The position numbers and the translations under genes are program-made. This document shows positions 51,548-60,135 of a DNA stretch of 64,000 bases, in pieces (position 1 is the stretch's first letter; every line of letters starts with the position of its first letter). Under the pieces are notes generated by a model that worked only from the letters and a program-made list of their open reading frames with translations, ran no database searches and was not told the DNA's origin. The stretch comes from Candidatus Bathyarchaeia archaeon (GTDB lineage Archaea; Thermoproteota; Bathyarchaeia; 40CM-2-53-6): positions 237,898-301,897 of the forward strand of contig DASYWW010000037.1 of NCBI GenBank assembly GCA_035935655.1, in the 5' to 3' direction.

Positions 51548-53569
51548 TTGATCGATCTGCACAAACACCGATTTGACAAACGGATCATCATCCTCACCAT
51601 ATTGATGCTCACGAGCGTTCTCTTCTCAAACCTCGGACCCGCACACGCAGCGGGCCCTTACAGCGCAAACGTGATCACAAATCCAGGATTCGAAAATGTC
51701 CAAGCCCCCAACTTGCCTGCAGGCTGGATCACCGAGTTCATAGATTCAAACGCAGGAAGCACAATCACCGTCAACAGCACTACGGCCCTTCTTGGAAACT
51801 ACGCCGCTAGACTTGACGTAAGCCAAGACACTCACTCAGCGACAACCGGACAGGTGATAACGTTCGGGCATCAAACCCTGCGACAACAACTCCCTACAAA
51901 CCTGTTCTTCAGCAACATGACTTCGCGACCTGACAGCTTTAGCATCTGGTTCAACATCCAACCGAAATTTGTAGGATACTCAGGATTCGATGTCAGAATC
52001 AAGGCCTTTGATACCACGGAAATGGATTATATCTTCTACAATCCTGCGACCGGAATAAGCGCCTCTAACTCGTCCACGGGTGGAGAAGCAGGCAAACCCG
52101 TGAAATATTTCATCATCCCAACCCCGACCATGAATCATTGGACCCACCTCACCCGAAACCTAGCACAAGACTGGCTAGCACAAATGACAGGGCCAAGTGG
52201 AACTCCACTTCCCGGAACATTCACACTAGCTCAAGCACTGGACAAGATCGAGATCTGGAGCTTCTACTATCTAGACACGAACACCCAAGGAGTCTATGGA
52301 GAAACAGAATGGGTTGACAACATCGCGATCTACATCGACTCCGCGATTCCCCCACCGCCACCTCCACCCAGCAACTATTATGCGGCCTTCAACTTTCTCG
52401 ACACGACCGGAACATCAGTTAACAACATTGTAAAATGGAAACTTTTCAACTCAACCGGCCAAGAAATCATAAACTACAACCAGAACAGTCCAACCCTCAT
52501 ACTCGAGCCCTATACCGTTGCGGTCTATTATCCAGTTCTTACGGGCCAGAATCCTGAACCATACCTGATACGTCAGCAGAGAATAACTCTCAACACTACC
52601 TACCCCGTCTCACTGGAAATGTTTCCGCAGAACACATTCCCGTGGAACTACATCGCGATCAACAACACAATAACCAGCATGCAAGTTATCAAGGAAAACG
52701 CGACATTTCTCCGGTTCTACTCCCAAGGAGGCTCCGGACCATCCCTTATTCTGGTGAAGGTGCAATCAAAGCCGGTTGCAGTACAGAGAAACATGGACGA
52801 CCCATCGAGCATCAAGTGGTCTTATGATTCCAGTCTTTCGATGCTTCGAATCCCTGCCATAGCGCTAGGCAATTTCTCGATCTTCGTCAATCCTCCACTC
52901 ACGATTCCTCGAATTGCTTTCCAAGATTTCCAAGGAAACAGCGTAGCAACAGGGTTAACCTGGAGGATCCTTAATCCCGACGGAACGCTAGCGCGGGTTG
53001 TCCCTGGCCAATTAGTCGAGAACGGAACATACACGTTCCAAGCTTTCTACTATGATTACCTGATCTACACGAGCACTCTCACTTCTACTCCGAATCCCGT
53101 CCGACTTCAAATGCTCCCGATAGGAAATCAGCAGAAAAACTACGTCGCGTTCAGCTCAGCAGTCACCAGCATTACGATTCTAGAAAATAGTCCAGACGGA
53201 CTACAATTCAAGGCGACGGGCCAGGGACCGAACCTGATCATTGTCAACAGTCCAAACAAGCCGCTGAATATACAGCTAGACGGAAACACGATAACCAGCT
53301 GGACATACAACAGCACCACATCGACAATTGCGATTCAAGCATCCCAGCTCGGAACATTCACCATCACATACGCGAACGCGACCACAATCCCGCTCTACTT
53401 CGAGGTGATAATAATCGGAGCGATCGCTATAGCCACAGTGAGTCTTGTTGTATGGCAATGGATTCGCTCAAGAACCTCGACGGAATCACCGCCAGAAAAA
53501 CCCGTGACAAAAGAACAGTCTAAGTCGAAACCGAATAATCCTCAAAAGGGTCAACGAGGACGTTCGTAA
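51548..53569 (+). CDS. Membrane-anchored surface protein with carbohydrate-binding-like N-terminal domain, 673 aa
   Basis: TTG start preceded by GGCGAGG. Signal peptide about 10-34. The N-terminal domain (about 36-270) begins NPGFENVQAPNLPAGWITEF, the usual opening of CBM4/9-type or jelly-roll ligand-binding modules, and ends in a Pro-rich linker (PPPPPPPSN). Two or three Ig-like repeats follow (about 275-640), each with a YVAFSS..ITSI or YIAINNTITSM strand and a GPSLILVK/GPNLIIVN motif. The C terminus has a membrane helix (about 633-655) and a basic, Ser/Pro-rich tail. First of three genes nearly touching each other, so an operon is likely. Confidence 0.68.
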   Translation: MIDLHKHRFDKRIIILTILMLTSVLFSNLGPAHAAGPYSANVITNPGFENVQAPNLPAGWITEFIDSNAGSTITVNSTTALLGNYAARLDVSQDTHSATTGQVITFGHQTLRQQLPTNLFFSNMTSRPDSFSIWFNIQPKFVGYSGFDVRIKAFDTTEMDYIFYNPATGISASNSSTGGEAGKPVKYFIIPTPTMNHWTHLTRNLAQDWLAQMTGPSGTPLPGTFTLAQALDKIEIWSFYYLDTNTQGVYGETEWVDNIAIYIDSAIPPPPPPPSNYYAAFNFLDTTGTSVNNIVKWKLFNSTGQEIINYNQNSPTLILEPYTVAVYYPVLTGQNPEPYLIRQQRITLNTTYPVSLEMFPQNTFPWNYIAINNTITSMQVIKENATFLRFYSQGGSGPSLILVKVQSKPVAVQRNMDDPSSIKWSYDSSLSMLRIPAIALGNFSIFVNPPLTIPRIAFQDFQGNSVATGLTWRILNPDGTLARVVPGQLVENGTYTFQAFYYDYLIYTSTLTSTPNPVRLQMLPIGNQQKNYVAFSSAVTSITILENSPDGLQFKATGQGPNLIIVNSPNKPLNIQLDGNTITSWTYNSTTSTIAIQASQLGTFTITYANATTIPLYFEVIIIGAIAIATVSLVVWQWIRSRTSTESPPEKPVTKEQSKSKPNNPQKGQRGRS

Positions 53570-53574
53570 CCGTT

Positions 53575-55446
53575 TTGCCGATTCCCAGAGTCAAACAATC
53601 CTTAATCCTAGCGGTCATGCTCTCCACTTTACTCTACGGGTTCTCGAGCACAAACGTGGCCCATGGGGCCGGGCCAGTCAGAGATTTCGTTGTGGCACCT
53701 CAATTCGTTCTTGCTGGAGGGAACGACAGTCTCACCGCGACGGTTTCAGGTGGTACTCCACCTTACCAGCTTGTCTGGACTTTCGGCGACGGGACAACTT
53801 CAGCTTCAAGCCACACCGGCAGCTCAGGATCATACGGAATCAACGCCACAACTCCGACCGCTTCGCGCATTACAACGACCTCGATCGCATGCACTCCTGG
53901 CTCGGTCAATGTCAACAGCCCTACCGCATGCTCAGCCACAGTTACAGATATTTCGACGACACCGATCACTCCTACCGGCACTGTAACTTTCGCCAGCTCC
54001 GGCGTGGGCACCCTATCTCCCCTACCCTCATGCACCCTAGCAGCGACATCGACACCGGGAATCGCAACCTGTTCAGTCATCTATACCCCCACAGCGGTCG
54101 GGACAGGAGTCCACACGATAACCGGCGTCTACCCGCCCGATGTGAACCACACAGGCACATCAAGCGGCAAGTTCAACCTCCCCGTAACAACACCGGCAGT
54201 CGCACACCCGACAACAACCTCCATCGTATGCAATCCTGGTTCCATCAAAGTTGGCTCAACGACAACTTGCACTGTAACGGTCACCGATTATTCCTCTAGC
54301 CCGACAACACCTACAGGTGTTGTGAACCTAGTCAGCGACAGTGCAGGCAACTTCAGTCCATCATCCCCTTGCGGCCTATCCCCAAGCTCCGCCACTAGCA
54401 CCTCATTCTGCGTTTTCACCTACACACCATCCTCCGCGGGCTCAGGGACCCACACGATCACAACCACCTACACGGGAAACGATGGAATGTCTGTGACACA
54501 CATCTTCTCCGCGGCCGGCAGTTTCACAGTCTCACTCCTAATCACCGACTCAACAAGCATGACCACAACACCGATGCATGCTGTTCTGGTTCATGGGACA
54601 CCGCTATCGATTGATGGATGGACGATAAACTGGAATATTACAGATCACCACGGAGTCGAGATCTACAACTCATCATACAATGGAGTGCAAACCATTCGAG
54701 ACGCATTGATCAATGGAGTAAGCGTCGTCTATTTCCAGCAACCACCAGGGCTCTCATGCCTCTTCTTCGACGATCTGGGGCACGATGATCTCGCAGCATC
54801 GATCGCGGGCTTCACGGTACAAAGCTCCACGGATCCAACAAACCCCTGGTTCGAGATAAGAGCCAACTTCAATCCCTCCCGTGTAGGATACAACTATACT
54901 CAGTTCTGGCGGTTCTACAAGAATGGAGAATTCGACGCAACCTTGTACGTGGGCCATATTGGATGCGGCTGGAACCACTACTATCAACCCCACTATCGGA
55001 TCGACCTAGCTATTGGCAACAAGAATCGCGATCTGATGAGCCAGTACACTCCCAGTGGCGTCTGGCAGAACCTGATCTGGGAAGGGAACTACACCGACAA
55101 CGTATTCCGAGATAATGCACACAACTCTACGCAATGGCGCCTTGGAGATGGCTCTGCCTACTACTACATGGTTCCGAGAGTCTTCCCGTTCGCGGGTGAC
55201 ATGCCGAAGCTTGCTTCGAAAATCTATCTGGTCCGGGATAGACCGGGAGAGCTTGAGCCGGATATCAACCCACCTGCGTCTCCGCCCGACCCGATCAACT
55301 TTGTAAACGGGGAACTTGCATACCGGCAAAGCATCGCCTTCTGGTATCTCCCCACATTTGGAGACCACTGGCTATACTCCGTCGGGCAAACGCCAACCGG
55401 CTACCCGAGCATTGTTAGCCTATCATTCTATCCGAGCGGAATCTGA
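53575..55446 (+). CDS. Secreted protein: PKD split by two Ig-like domains, then copper amine oxidase-like domain, 623 aa
   Basis: TTG start, signal peptide about 8-31. A PKD domain begins at about 36 (LVWTFGDGTTS at 66-76) and ends at about 308-340 (THIFSAAGSFTVSLLITD). Two Ig-like (Big_3-type) domains with Cys pairs, about 97-205 and 212-303, sit inside its loop. Residues about 343-623 resemble the catalytic beta-sandwich of copper amine oxidases: IDGWTINWN start, a NY pair (440-441) at the topaquinone position, H468 before a YRIDL strand, and FWYLPTFGDHW near the end. The usual HxH copper pair is HxY here and NYD/E is NYT, so activity is doubtful. No anchor seen. Confidence 0.62.
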   Translation: MPIPRVKQSLILAVMLSTLLYGFSSTNVAHGAGPVRDFVVAPQFVLAGGNDSLTATVSGGTPPYQLVWTFGDGTTSASSHTGSSGSYGINATTPTASRITTTSIACTPGSVNVNSPTACSATVTDISTTPITPTGTVTFASSGVGTLSPLPSCTLAATSTPGIATCSVIYTPTAVGTGVHTITGVYPPDVNHTGTSSGKFNLPVTTPAVAHPTTTSIVCNPGSIKVGSTTTCTVTVTDYSSSPTTPTGVVNLVSDSAGNFSPSSPCGLSPSSATSTSFCVFTYTPSSAGSGTHTITTTYTGNDGMSVTHIFSAAGSFTVSLLITDSTSMTTTPMHAVLVHGTPLSIDGWTINWNITDHHGVEIYNSSYNGVQTIRDALINGVSVVYFQQPPGLSCLFFDDLGHDDLAASIAGFTVQSSTDPTNPWFEIRANFNPSRVGYNYTQFWRFYKNGEFDATLYVGHIGCGWNHYYQPHYRIDLAIGNKNRDLMSQYTPSGVWQNLIWEGNYTDNVFRDNAHNSTQWRLGDGSAYYYMVPRVFPFAGDMPKLASKIYLVRDRPGELEPDINPPASPPDPINFVNGELAYRQSIAFWYLPTFGDHWLYSVGQTPTGYPSIVSLSFYPSGI

Positions 55447-55447
55447 C

Positions 55448-57814
55448 ATGAGTGCCCGATTTCTCCAGCAAGTACTCCTGCTCATCATGCTCGTTCTCCC
55501 ACTCGCGTTAGGAGGAGCGAAGCTAGGAGCGGCAGCGGGAACGAATCCACGCGCCACATACCAGGCAATTGGACCGCCAGTCCAAATGTTCTACCAGGTG
55601 ATCAACAACACGTCATTTGAAACGGGCAGGCAACCGTGGACCCTGATAACCTACAACAACTTTACCCAAAGCAACCCAGTCGCTAACGTAACATCACCCG
55701 GATACAACGACAACTCTGCTGTTCAGCTCAGCATCAACTCTGGTAACCTGACCATCGACTCCCACCTTACTCTCCTTCAGGACTTTTCTCAGAGCACGGT
55801 CGCGTTCGCCAACGGGCTCAGAATAAGGGCGGTGAGCCAAGTCAGAATCATGAACGGAAATTCGATCACTGATAGAGTTGAAGTCTCACTCACTTTGGGA
55901 GTTTCCAACGGGAATCCGGCACGAATTCACTATGTTCTCGCCAGCACCACGGTGCTTCCCGCGAACAGCACAAGCGATGCCTACATAGCAATCCCCGGGC
56001 TCGGCTCCGCTCCTTGGACAGTTCTCGACAGAAACGTGACCAGCGACGCCGCCCACACTTTCCCATCGATATTCAGCAGCATCAACTCAGTCAAAGACAC
56101 AAGACTCTCGGTTTTCTCCACAAGCCAGGGTACTCCGACAATCGACCCTAGAATCAAGTATTGGGAGACTGGAGGCGACAGCTACTGGAACACGACCGAG
56201 ACAGTTGTATTCGATCCCGATGCTGACGGACACTTCAACCCATCCACTGACTGGATCCTCTACAACCAAGGAATACCACCGACCAATCAGGTTCTGACCA
56301 GCGATTCCAGAATGAAATACGTGGACGTCAATCAAAATTATCATTGGGACCCAGGAGAACCCATTGTCTACGATCTGAAGAATGAAGGAGTTTACGATCT
56401 TGCTGCCAACGACCCTGTGATAAACGGGACAGCTGTTGCAGGAAGTTTACTGCAAGATCCAATTCGAAAACAGACAAGCGCGCTCTTTGACCAGGTAGAG
56501 CTCTACGCGCCTACTGGAAACATCAACTGGGCACACAACGGCGGATTCGAAACCGGAGACCTGACAGGCTGGGGAAACATTGCAGGCTTCAAAGTAATAA
56601 CGAGCCCAACACATTCAGGGTCTTACAGCGCAAACGGGACGGCTGCAGGAACTCCTTCGGCCCTAGCGCAGAGCATTGATGGCCGCCCTGTTATCGACAG
56701 CACCACTAGCCTGCAAGTATCAGCCTTTGTCGGAAAAATGACTGGAACAACACCCACAGACAGAGCTGATGTCTGGCTTGGATTGGTCGATAGCAGTCCT
56801 CAGGCAAATCCCCTCTCGATCTACTACGATTTCAAAACCGGAACAGGAACTCTACCATCCAATACAACAGACACCGTGTATCACAAGACAGCGAGTTTCG
56901 GAACACTCAGCCAATGGCTCAGCGTCACCCAGAACCTATTACCTGAAACACAGTACTTTGACTCTACTGGACATATCGGACCGTACCGTATTGAGGCTGC
57001 GGTGCTCGAAGTCTCCGCCGCAACTGGCCAAACGACAAGCACGATCTTCGACGACTTGTCAGTACTGACCGCCAACCACCCGACCTATTTCGCGGTTGAC
57101 AATCTCAACTCCACTTACGTCTACAACGCAAACAAACCACCCCAAGGAACATTCTACTTCAATGTCCCTGGAGGCCAATCAGTACTCAACATAACATCGG
57201 CCAACGGATCATTGCTACAAACCAGCGACTATACGACACAACTCGTCCAGGGCTCTCTACAAATCACTGTACCAACTTCTACCGGCCTCAAGTATCCCTC
57301 GCCGGGAACCTGGCACATCTATGCGACATCAAAGAACGCGCTAACGAGTCTGCTCGCCACGAGTCCAGGTTCGACAAGTCCCTCCTCCAATTTCAACCCG
57401 AGCAGCGCTGTGAACTTCGCGTCCCAGACCAAGGACCCCTCTGGGGTTCCGATCGCGGGATCGAATGTGACGTTCATCTTTTCCGCTGGGAATACCCTAT
57501 TCACGGGAAAGAGTGACAGCCAAGGATGGCTGAACCAGACAAATGTCGTTCTTCCATCCAGCCCCGGAACACTTACTCTCGAAGCGATTACTGTCTCATC
57601 GTCCTACATCGGACTTAGAACATTACAGCTAACGGTCAGCAGCACGTTACCCTGGGCAGTCATCGCGTACATTTCCATCGCTGCCGGAGCCGCCGTCTTG
57701 TTTAGTCTGATACTCTTCATGCGACGTAGAAAGGAACGCAGAGCGTCTAGTCAACCTGACTCGCAGCTAGACAAGAGCTCCAAGCAACAATCTGGATCAC
57801 AGAGACCGAAATAG
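55448..57814 (+). CDS. Membrane-anchored surface protein with CBM-like and calcium-type repeat domains, 788 aa
   Basis: I place the start at ATG 55448, one base after the previous stop. MSARFLQQVLLLIMLVLPLAL is a clear signal peptide, while the open frame upstream to 55316 only overlaps the previous gene. Two CBM-like openings occur (NNTSFETGRQPW near 45 and HNGGFETGDLTGWG near 358). Between them are two acidic calcium-type repeats (about 220-335; MKYVDVNQNYHWDPGEPIVY is the best match). Ig-like domains follow, including GVPIAGSNVTFIFSAGN (about 675-750), then a membrane helix (about 737-758) and a basic tail. It is last in a three-gene operon. Confidence 0.7.
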   Translation: MSARFLQQVLLLIMLVLPLALGGAKLGAAAGTNPRATYQAIGPPVQMFYQVINNTSFETGRQPWTLITYNNFTQSNPVANVTSPGYNDNSAVQLSINSGNLTIDSHLTLLQDFSQSTVAFANGLRIRAVSQVRIMNGNSITDRVEVSLTLGVSNGNPARIHYVLASTTVLPANSTSDAYIAIPGLGSAPWTVLDRNVTSDAAHTFPSIFSSINSVKDTRLSVFSTSQGTPTIDPRIKYWETGGDSYWNTTETVVFDPDADGHFNPSTDWILYNQGIPPTNQVLTSDSRMKYVDVNQNYHWDPGEPIVYDLKNEGVYDLAANDPVINGTAVAGSLLQDPIRKQTSALFDQVELYAPTGNINWAHNGGFETGDLTGWGNIAGFKVITSPTHSGSYSANGTAAGTPSALAQSIDGRPVIDSTTSLQVSAFVGKMTGTTPTDRADVWLGLVDSSPQANPLSIYYDFKTGTGTLPSNTTDTVYHKTASFGTLSQWLSVTQNLLPETQYFDSTGHIGPYRIEAAVLEVSAATGQTTSTIFDDLSVLTANHPTYFAVDNLNSTYVYNANKPPQGTFYFNVPGGQSVLNITSANGSLLQTSDYTTQLVQGSLQITVPTSTGLKYPSPGTWHIYATSKNALTSLLATSPGSTSPSSNFNPSSAVNFASQTKDPSGVPIAGSNVTFIFSAGNTLFTGKSDSQGWLNQTNVVLPSSPGTLTLEAITVSSSYIGLRTLQLTVSSTLPWAVIAYISIAAGAAVLFSLILFMRRRKERRASSQPDSQLDKSSKQQSGSQRPK

Positions 57815-57820
57815 AACGAT

Positions 57821-58285
57821 CTAGTTTCTGGTCTTTCGAGCCGACAGTCTCTCACCTAGCCGGTCCGCAAGTAGCTTAACGATTTCTTCTGCTTCTAGTC
57901 CCGTGAAGAACTGGAACTTGTCATTCCTTGTAACCATCGTTACGCTGGTTGCGTTAGGTCCCTCGTCGACCTCGACACTGATCATCTCATCGTACCTCAC
58001 ATCGAAGTTGTTCTTGTTGGAAGCCAGAATCTTCTCGACATCCGTCCTCTCGAAATTCAGTTTTCCCTGCAACGGAGACCCTGGTTTGTCGGGATCAAGA
58101 AACGAACCGCTGTGGCTGCCCATGACTAGAATCGAAGCCAATCCAACCGCTCCCTTCTTCCCCTTGTGAACAACAACAATTCTGCTGTCTGTGACAACAA
58201 GCAAGAGTTGTTCGAAGCCGAACCGAAGCCTCACGTTCGCTGAGATAACGCCAGCGATATGCTCTGGTTCTTTGCCAGGATCCAA
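57821..58285 (-). CDS. Small soluble protein with PH-like fold, 154 aa
   Basis: No signal peptide or membrane helix. The pattern of short strands LLLVVTDSRIVVVHKGKK, then KNNFDVRYDEMISVEVDEG and ATSVTMVTRNDKFQFFTG, closing with helix LEAEEIVKLLADRLGERL, is that of bacterial/archaeal PH-like (bPH/YokE-type) domains. In these a helix caps a seven-stranded barrel. Such proteins are cytosolic and often of unknown function. It is convergent with the operon ending at 57814, 6 bases apart. The fold assignment is from pattern only. Confidence 0.6.
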   Translation of the reverse strand: MDPGKEPEHIAGVISANVRLRFGFEQLLLVVTDSRIVVVHKGKKGAVGLASILVMGSHSGSFLDPDKPGSPLQGKLNFERTDVEKILASNKNNFDVRYDEMISVEVDEGPNATSVTMVTRNDKFQFFTGLEAEEIVKLLADRLGERLSARKTRN

Positions 58286-58361
58286 CTACAATCTACTGTT
58301 TGGATCGGGCTGGGCTAGATAAAAAGGAAAATCCTAGAATCAAAAGATACTCGTTGAGGAT

Positions 58362-59090
58362 TTAGGGCGGACCCTTTCGAGCTCGTCTCCGCCTGAAGAA
58401 GACGAACAGTACGATCACAACGAGGGGCAAACCGATCACCGAAGAGATCTCTGCCGCGACGGTGAAGGTGTCGATAGGGGCTTGGACGGGTGTCCAGAAG
58501 GTGCTGTTGATCATGTTTACGTAGAGTGCTCCTCTGTTGTCTTGGCCGGTGTAGCCGCACATTGCACCGGTCGCCTGATCCCACGCCAGTCTGACGCTCT
58601 GGCCTGCTCTTGTGAACTGGGCTCCTACGGCTGGCCGGGTTACCCCACCGCAGCTAAGGTCTGATTGGCCAGCGACTGTTATGTTCCAGTTGTTGAAGAT
58701 CGGGTCGCCGGACTTCAAGCCGGAAGCGATGACGAAGAAGAAGTTCGAGGTTGAGTTGTAGCTTTGGCCGGAGAAGACGTCGATTGAGAAGCCGGCCGGG
58801 ACGCCGCCGTCCGGGTAGAATCCGAAGAAGCTCGCGTTAACGATAGTGCCTGTGACGCTTTGCACGCTCATCCTGGTCACTGATTGACCTACAGGGTACG
58901 CGGGGATCGTTGTAACCGAGTAGTAGGCGCTGTCGCCCACCTTCACGCCGGGCCTATAGCTCGAAGCATAGCTAGGAAGAACCAATGTCCCAAAGAGGAT
59001 CGCGACAAAAAGAGCTGCGATGAGCGGGATCGATCTAGGTGAGCGCAACGATTTCCTAGAGTCCAGCTGAGCAAAGGGAAACATAACCAT
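58362..59090 (-). CDS. Membrane-anchored secreted protein, unknown function, 242 aa
   Basis: Hydrophobic signal at about 22-41 (IPLIAALFVAILFGTLVLPS), an extracellular body of about 170 residues beginning YRPGVKVGDSAYYSV with strands and two Cys, a C-terminal membrane helix (about 212-232) and a basic tail RRRRARKGP. The GVKVGDxxxYxV opening recurs in many archaeal surface proteins of unknown role. The layout resembles the protein at 2070-3059. No domain with a known function recognised. Confidence 0.65.
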   Translation of the reverse strand: MVMFPFAQLDSRKSLRSPRSIPLIAALFVAILFGTLVLPSYASSYRPGVKVGDSAYYSVTTIPAYPVGQSVTRMSVQSVTGTIVNASFFGFYPDGGVPAGFSIDVFSGQSYNSTSNFFFVIASGLKSGDPIFNNWNITVAGQSDLSCGGVTRPAVGAQFTRAGQSVRLAWDQATGAMCGYTGQDNRGALYVNMINSTFWTPVQAPIDTFTVAAEISSVIGLPLVVIVLFVFFRRRRARKGPP

Positions 59091-59745
59091 TGTTCCAGGC
59101 GGTTGTGTTCTGGAAATCCTACGGGATTGGTCAGCTGGTCACGAGTTCACAGGCGCAATTCCGGAAAAGACGGATTCTCCACTTATCCACTGGGGTTTCT
59201 ACGGGGCGACGGAGAGTATTGTAGGGCTAGGCCCATGGAAAAAAATCGGGGAGGTTTGGTTCGCGGTTTGGCCGCCGGCAACGGAGAATGATATGCCCGT
59301 GGACCTGGTCTATCTAGTTCTATACGTGTTCGGCGTCACCTTACCGAAGATAACGAGAGATATCTCTCCATTGCCAATGAAACCAGACCAAGATCGTTTT
59401 TCCCGATGATCGGCACCAGAAATCGCCCATTATCAACCCTGATCTGCGATCTGAAGGATACACCCTGATCTCGCCTAGAAACCATTCGTGAATCTCGCGA
59501 TAGAGCAAGCAAGCGTCCAGTCCATCAAAGTCAGGACCATGCTTTGATCGGCAAGAATCGCCCATTATCACCGCCAGACGGGAATTTCTTCTCTAGAAAA
59601 AGGGGGGTACTAGCGAGCGACCCCTCGAGACGGAAGAGCGGTTCCCGGCGGACAGGCATGGAAACTAAGAGCCCAACTCTTTCAACCCCGAAACCCCGAT
59701 GATTCCTATTCCCGTATCCGGAACTAGTTGGTTCAGGCAAAAAGA
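59091..59745. other. gene-poor region with imperfect direct repeat and a palindrome
   Basis: No convincing gene on either strand. A 14-bp perfect palindrome GAGAGATATCTCTC is at 59355-59368. A direct repeat of about 26 bases, GATCGGCA followed by AGAAATCGCCCATTATCA or its one-base-shorter version, is at 59408-59435 and 59546-59570. Confidence 0.4.
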
Positions 59746-59775
59746 GAGATCAATAAATGAAAACGAGCACTGGAA

Positions 59776-59928
59776 ATCGTGTACTGGAGACGCATTAGCT
59801 GAAACCGCCTCCTGAAAATCGCATCCTGAAACGGGTATTGAAACCAGTTCCTGAGACCGATCTCCGAATCGCACTTGAAACAGCTCTCTGAATCGTTCAT
59901 TGAAACAGGTACTGAAAATGGTAACCGT
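59776..59928 (+). repeat. Degenerate tandem repeat, unit 12-15 bases
   Basis: About 12 units of the form YTGAAAxCxxxTxx follow each other, for example CTGAAACCGCCTC, CTGAAAATCGCATC, CTGAAACGGGTA, TTGAAACCAGTTC, CTGAGACCGATCTC. Units vary in length and sequence, so a coding repeat is unlikely. Confidence 0.55.
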
Positions 59929-60009
59929 AATTTTCCGGAGGGCCCGGGGGCCTACTCGAGTCGCGCGCCCGCGCTCTCCCACGCGACCCCCGCACCGTTT
60001 CTAGCAACT

Positions 60010-60017
60010 CATATAAC
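60010..60017 (+). promoter_or_regulatory. TATA box of tRNA-Thr
   Basis: CATATAAC, 30-37 bases before the first base of the tRNA. Confidence 0.5.
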
Positions 60018-60069
60018 ACGTGCTTGGCCGCGGCAACGGACAGCGTGCCCCGGTGGCTCAGCCTGGTAG

Positions 60070-60086
60070 ATCAAACCACAGCCAAG
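60070..60086 (+). other. tRNA-Thr intron 1 (D arm)
   Basis: Central helix TGGT 60064-60067 / GCCA 60081-60084 with one wobble. The bulges are AG/A (60068-60070) and AG/A (60085-60087). The loop left for the intron is very short. Confidence 0.7.
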
Positions 60087-60101
60087 AGCGTTGCCTTGGT
60101 A

Positions 60102-60118
60102 TGACTCCTCCTCCAAAA
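60102..60118 (+). other. tRNA-Thr intron 2 (37/38)
   Basis: Central helix TTGG 60096-60099 / CCAA 60113-60116. The bulges are TA/T (60100-60102) and AA/A (60117-60119). This is the canonical intron position. Confidence 0.8.
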
Positions 60119-60135
60119 AGGCAAAGGTCACGAGT

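Noticed and set aside
55316..55447. Upstream extension of the 55448-57814 gene to 55316
   Set aside because: It overlaps the preceding gene by 131 bases and would place about 44 extra residues before an obvious signal peptide.
59776..59928. Short tandem repeats considered as a degenerate CRISPR or coding repeat
   Set aside because: Units are 12-15 bases with no spacers. Unit lengths are not multiples of three and vary, so neither explanation fits.
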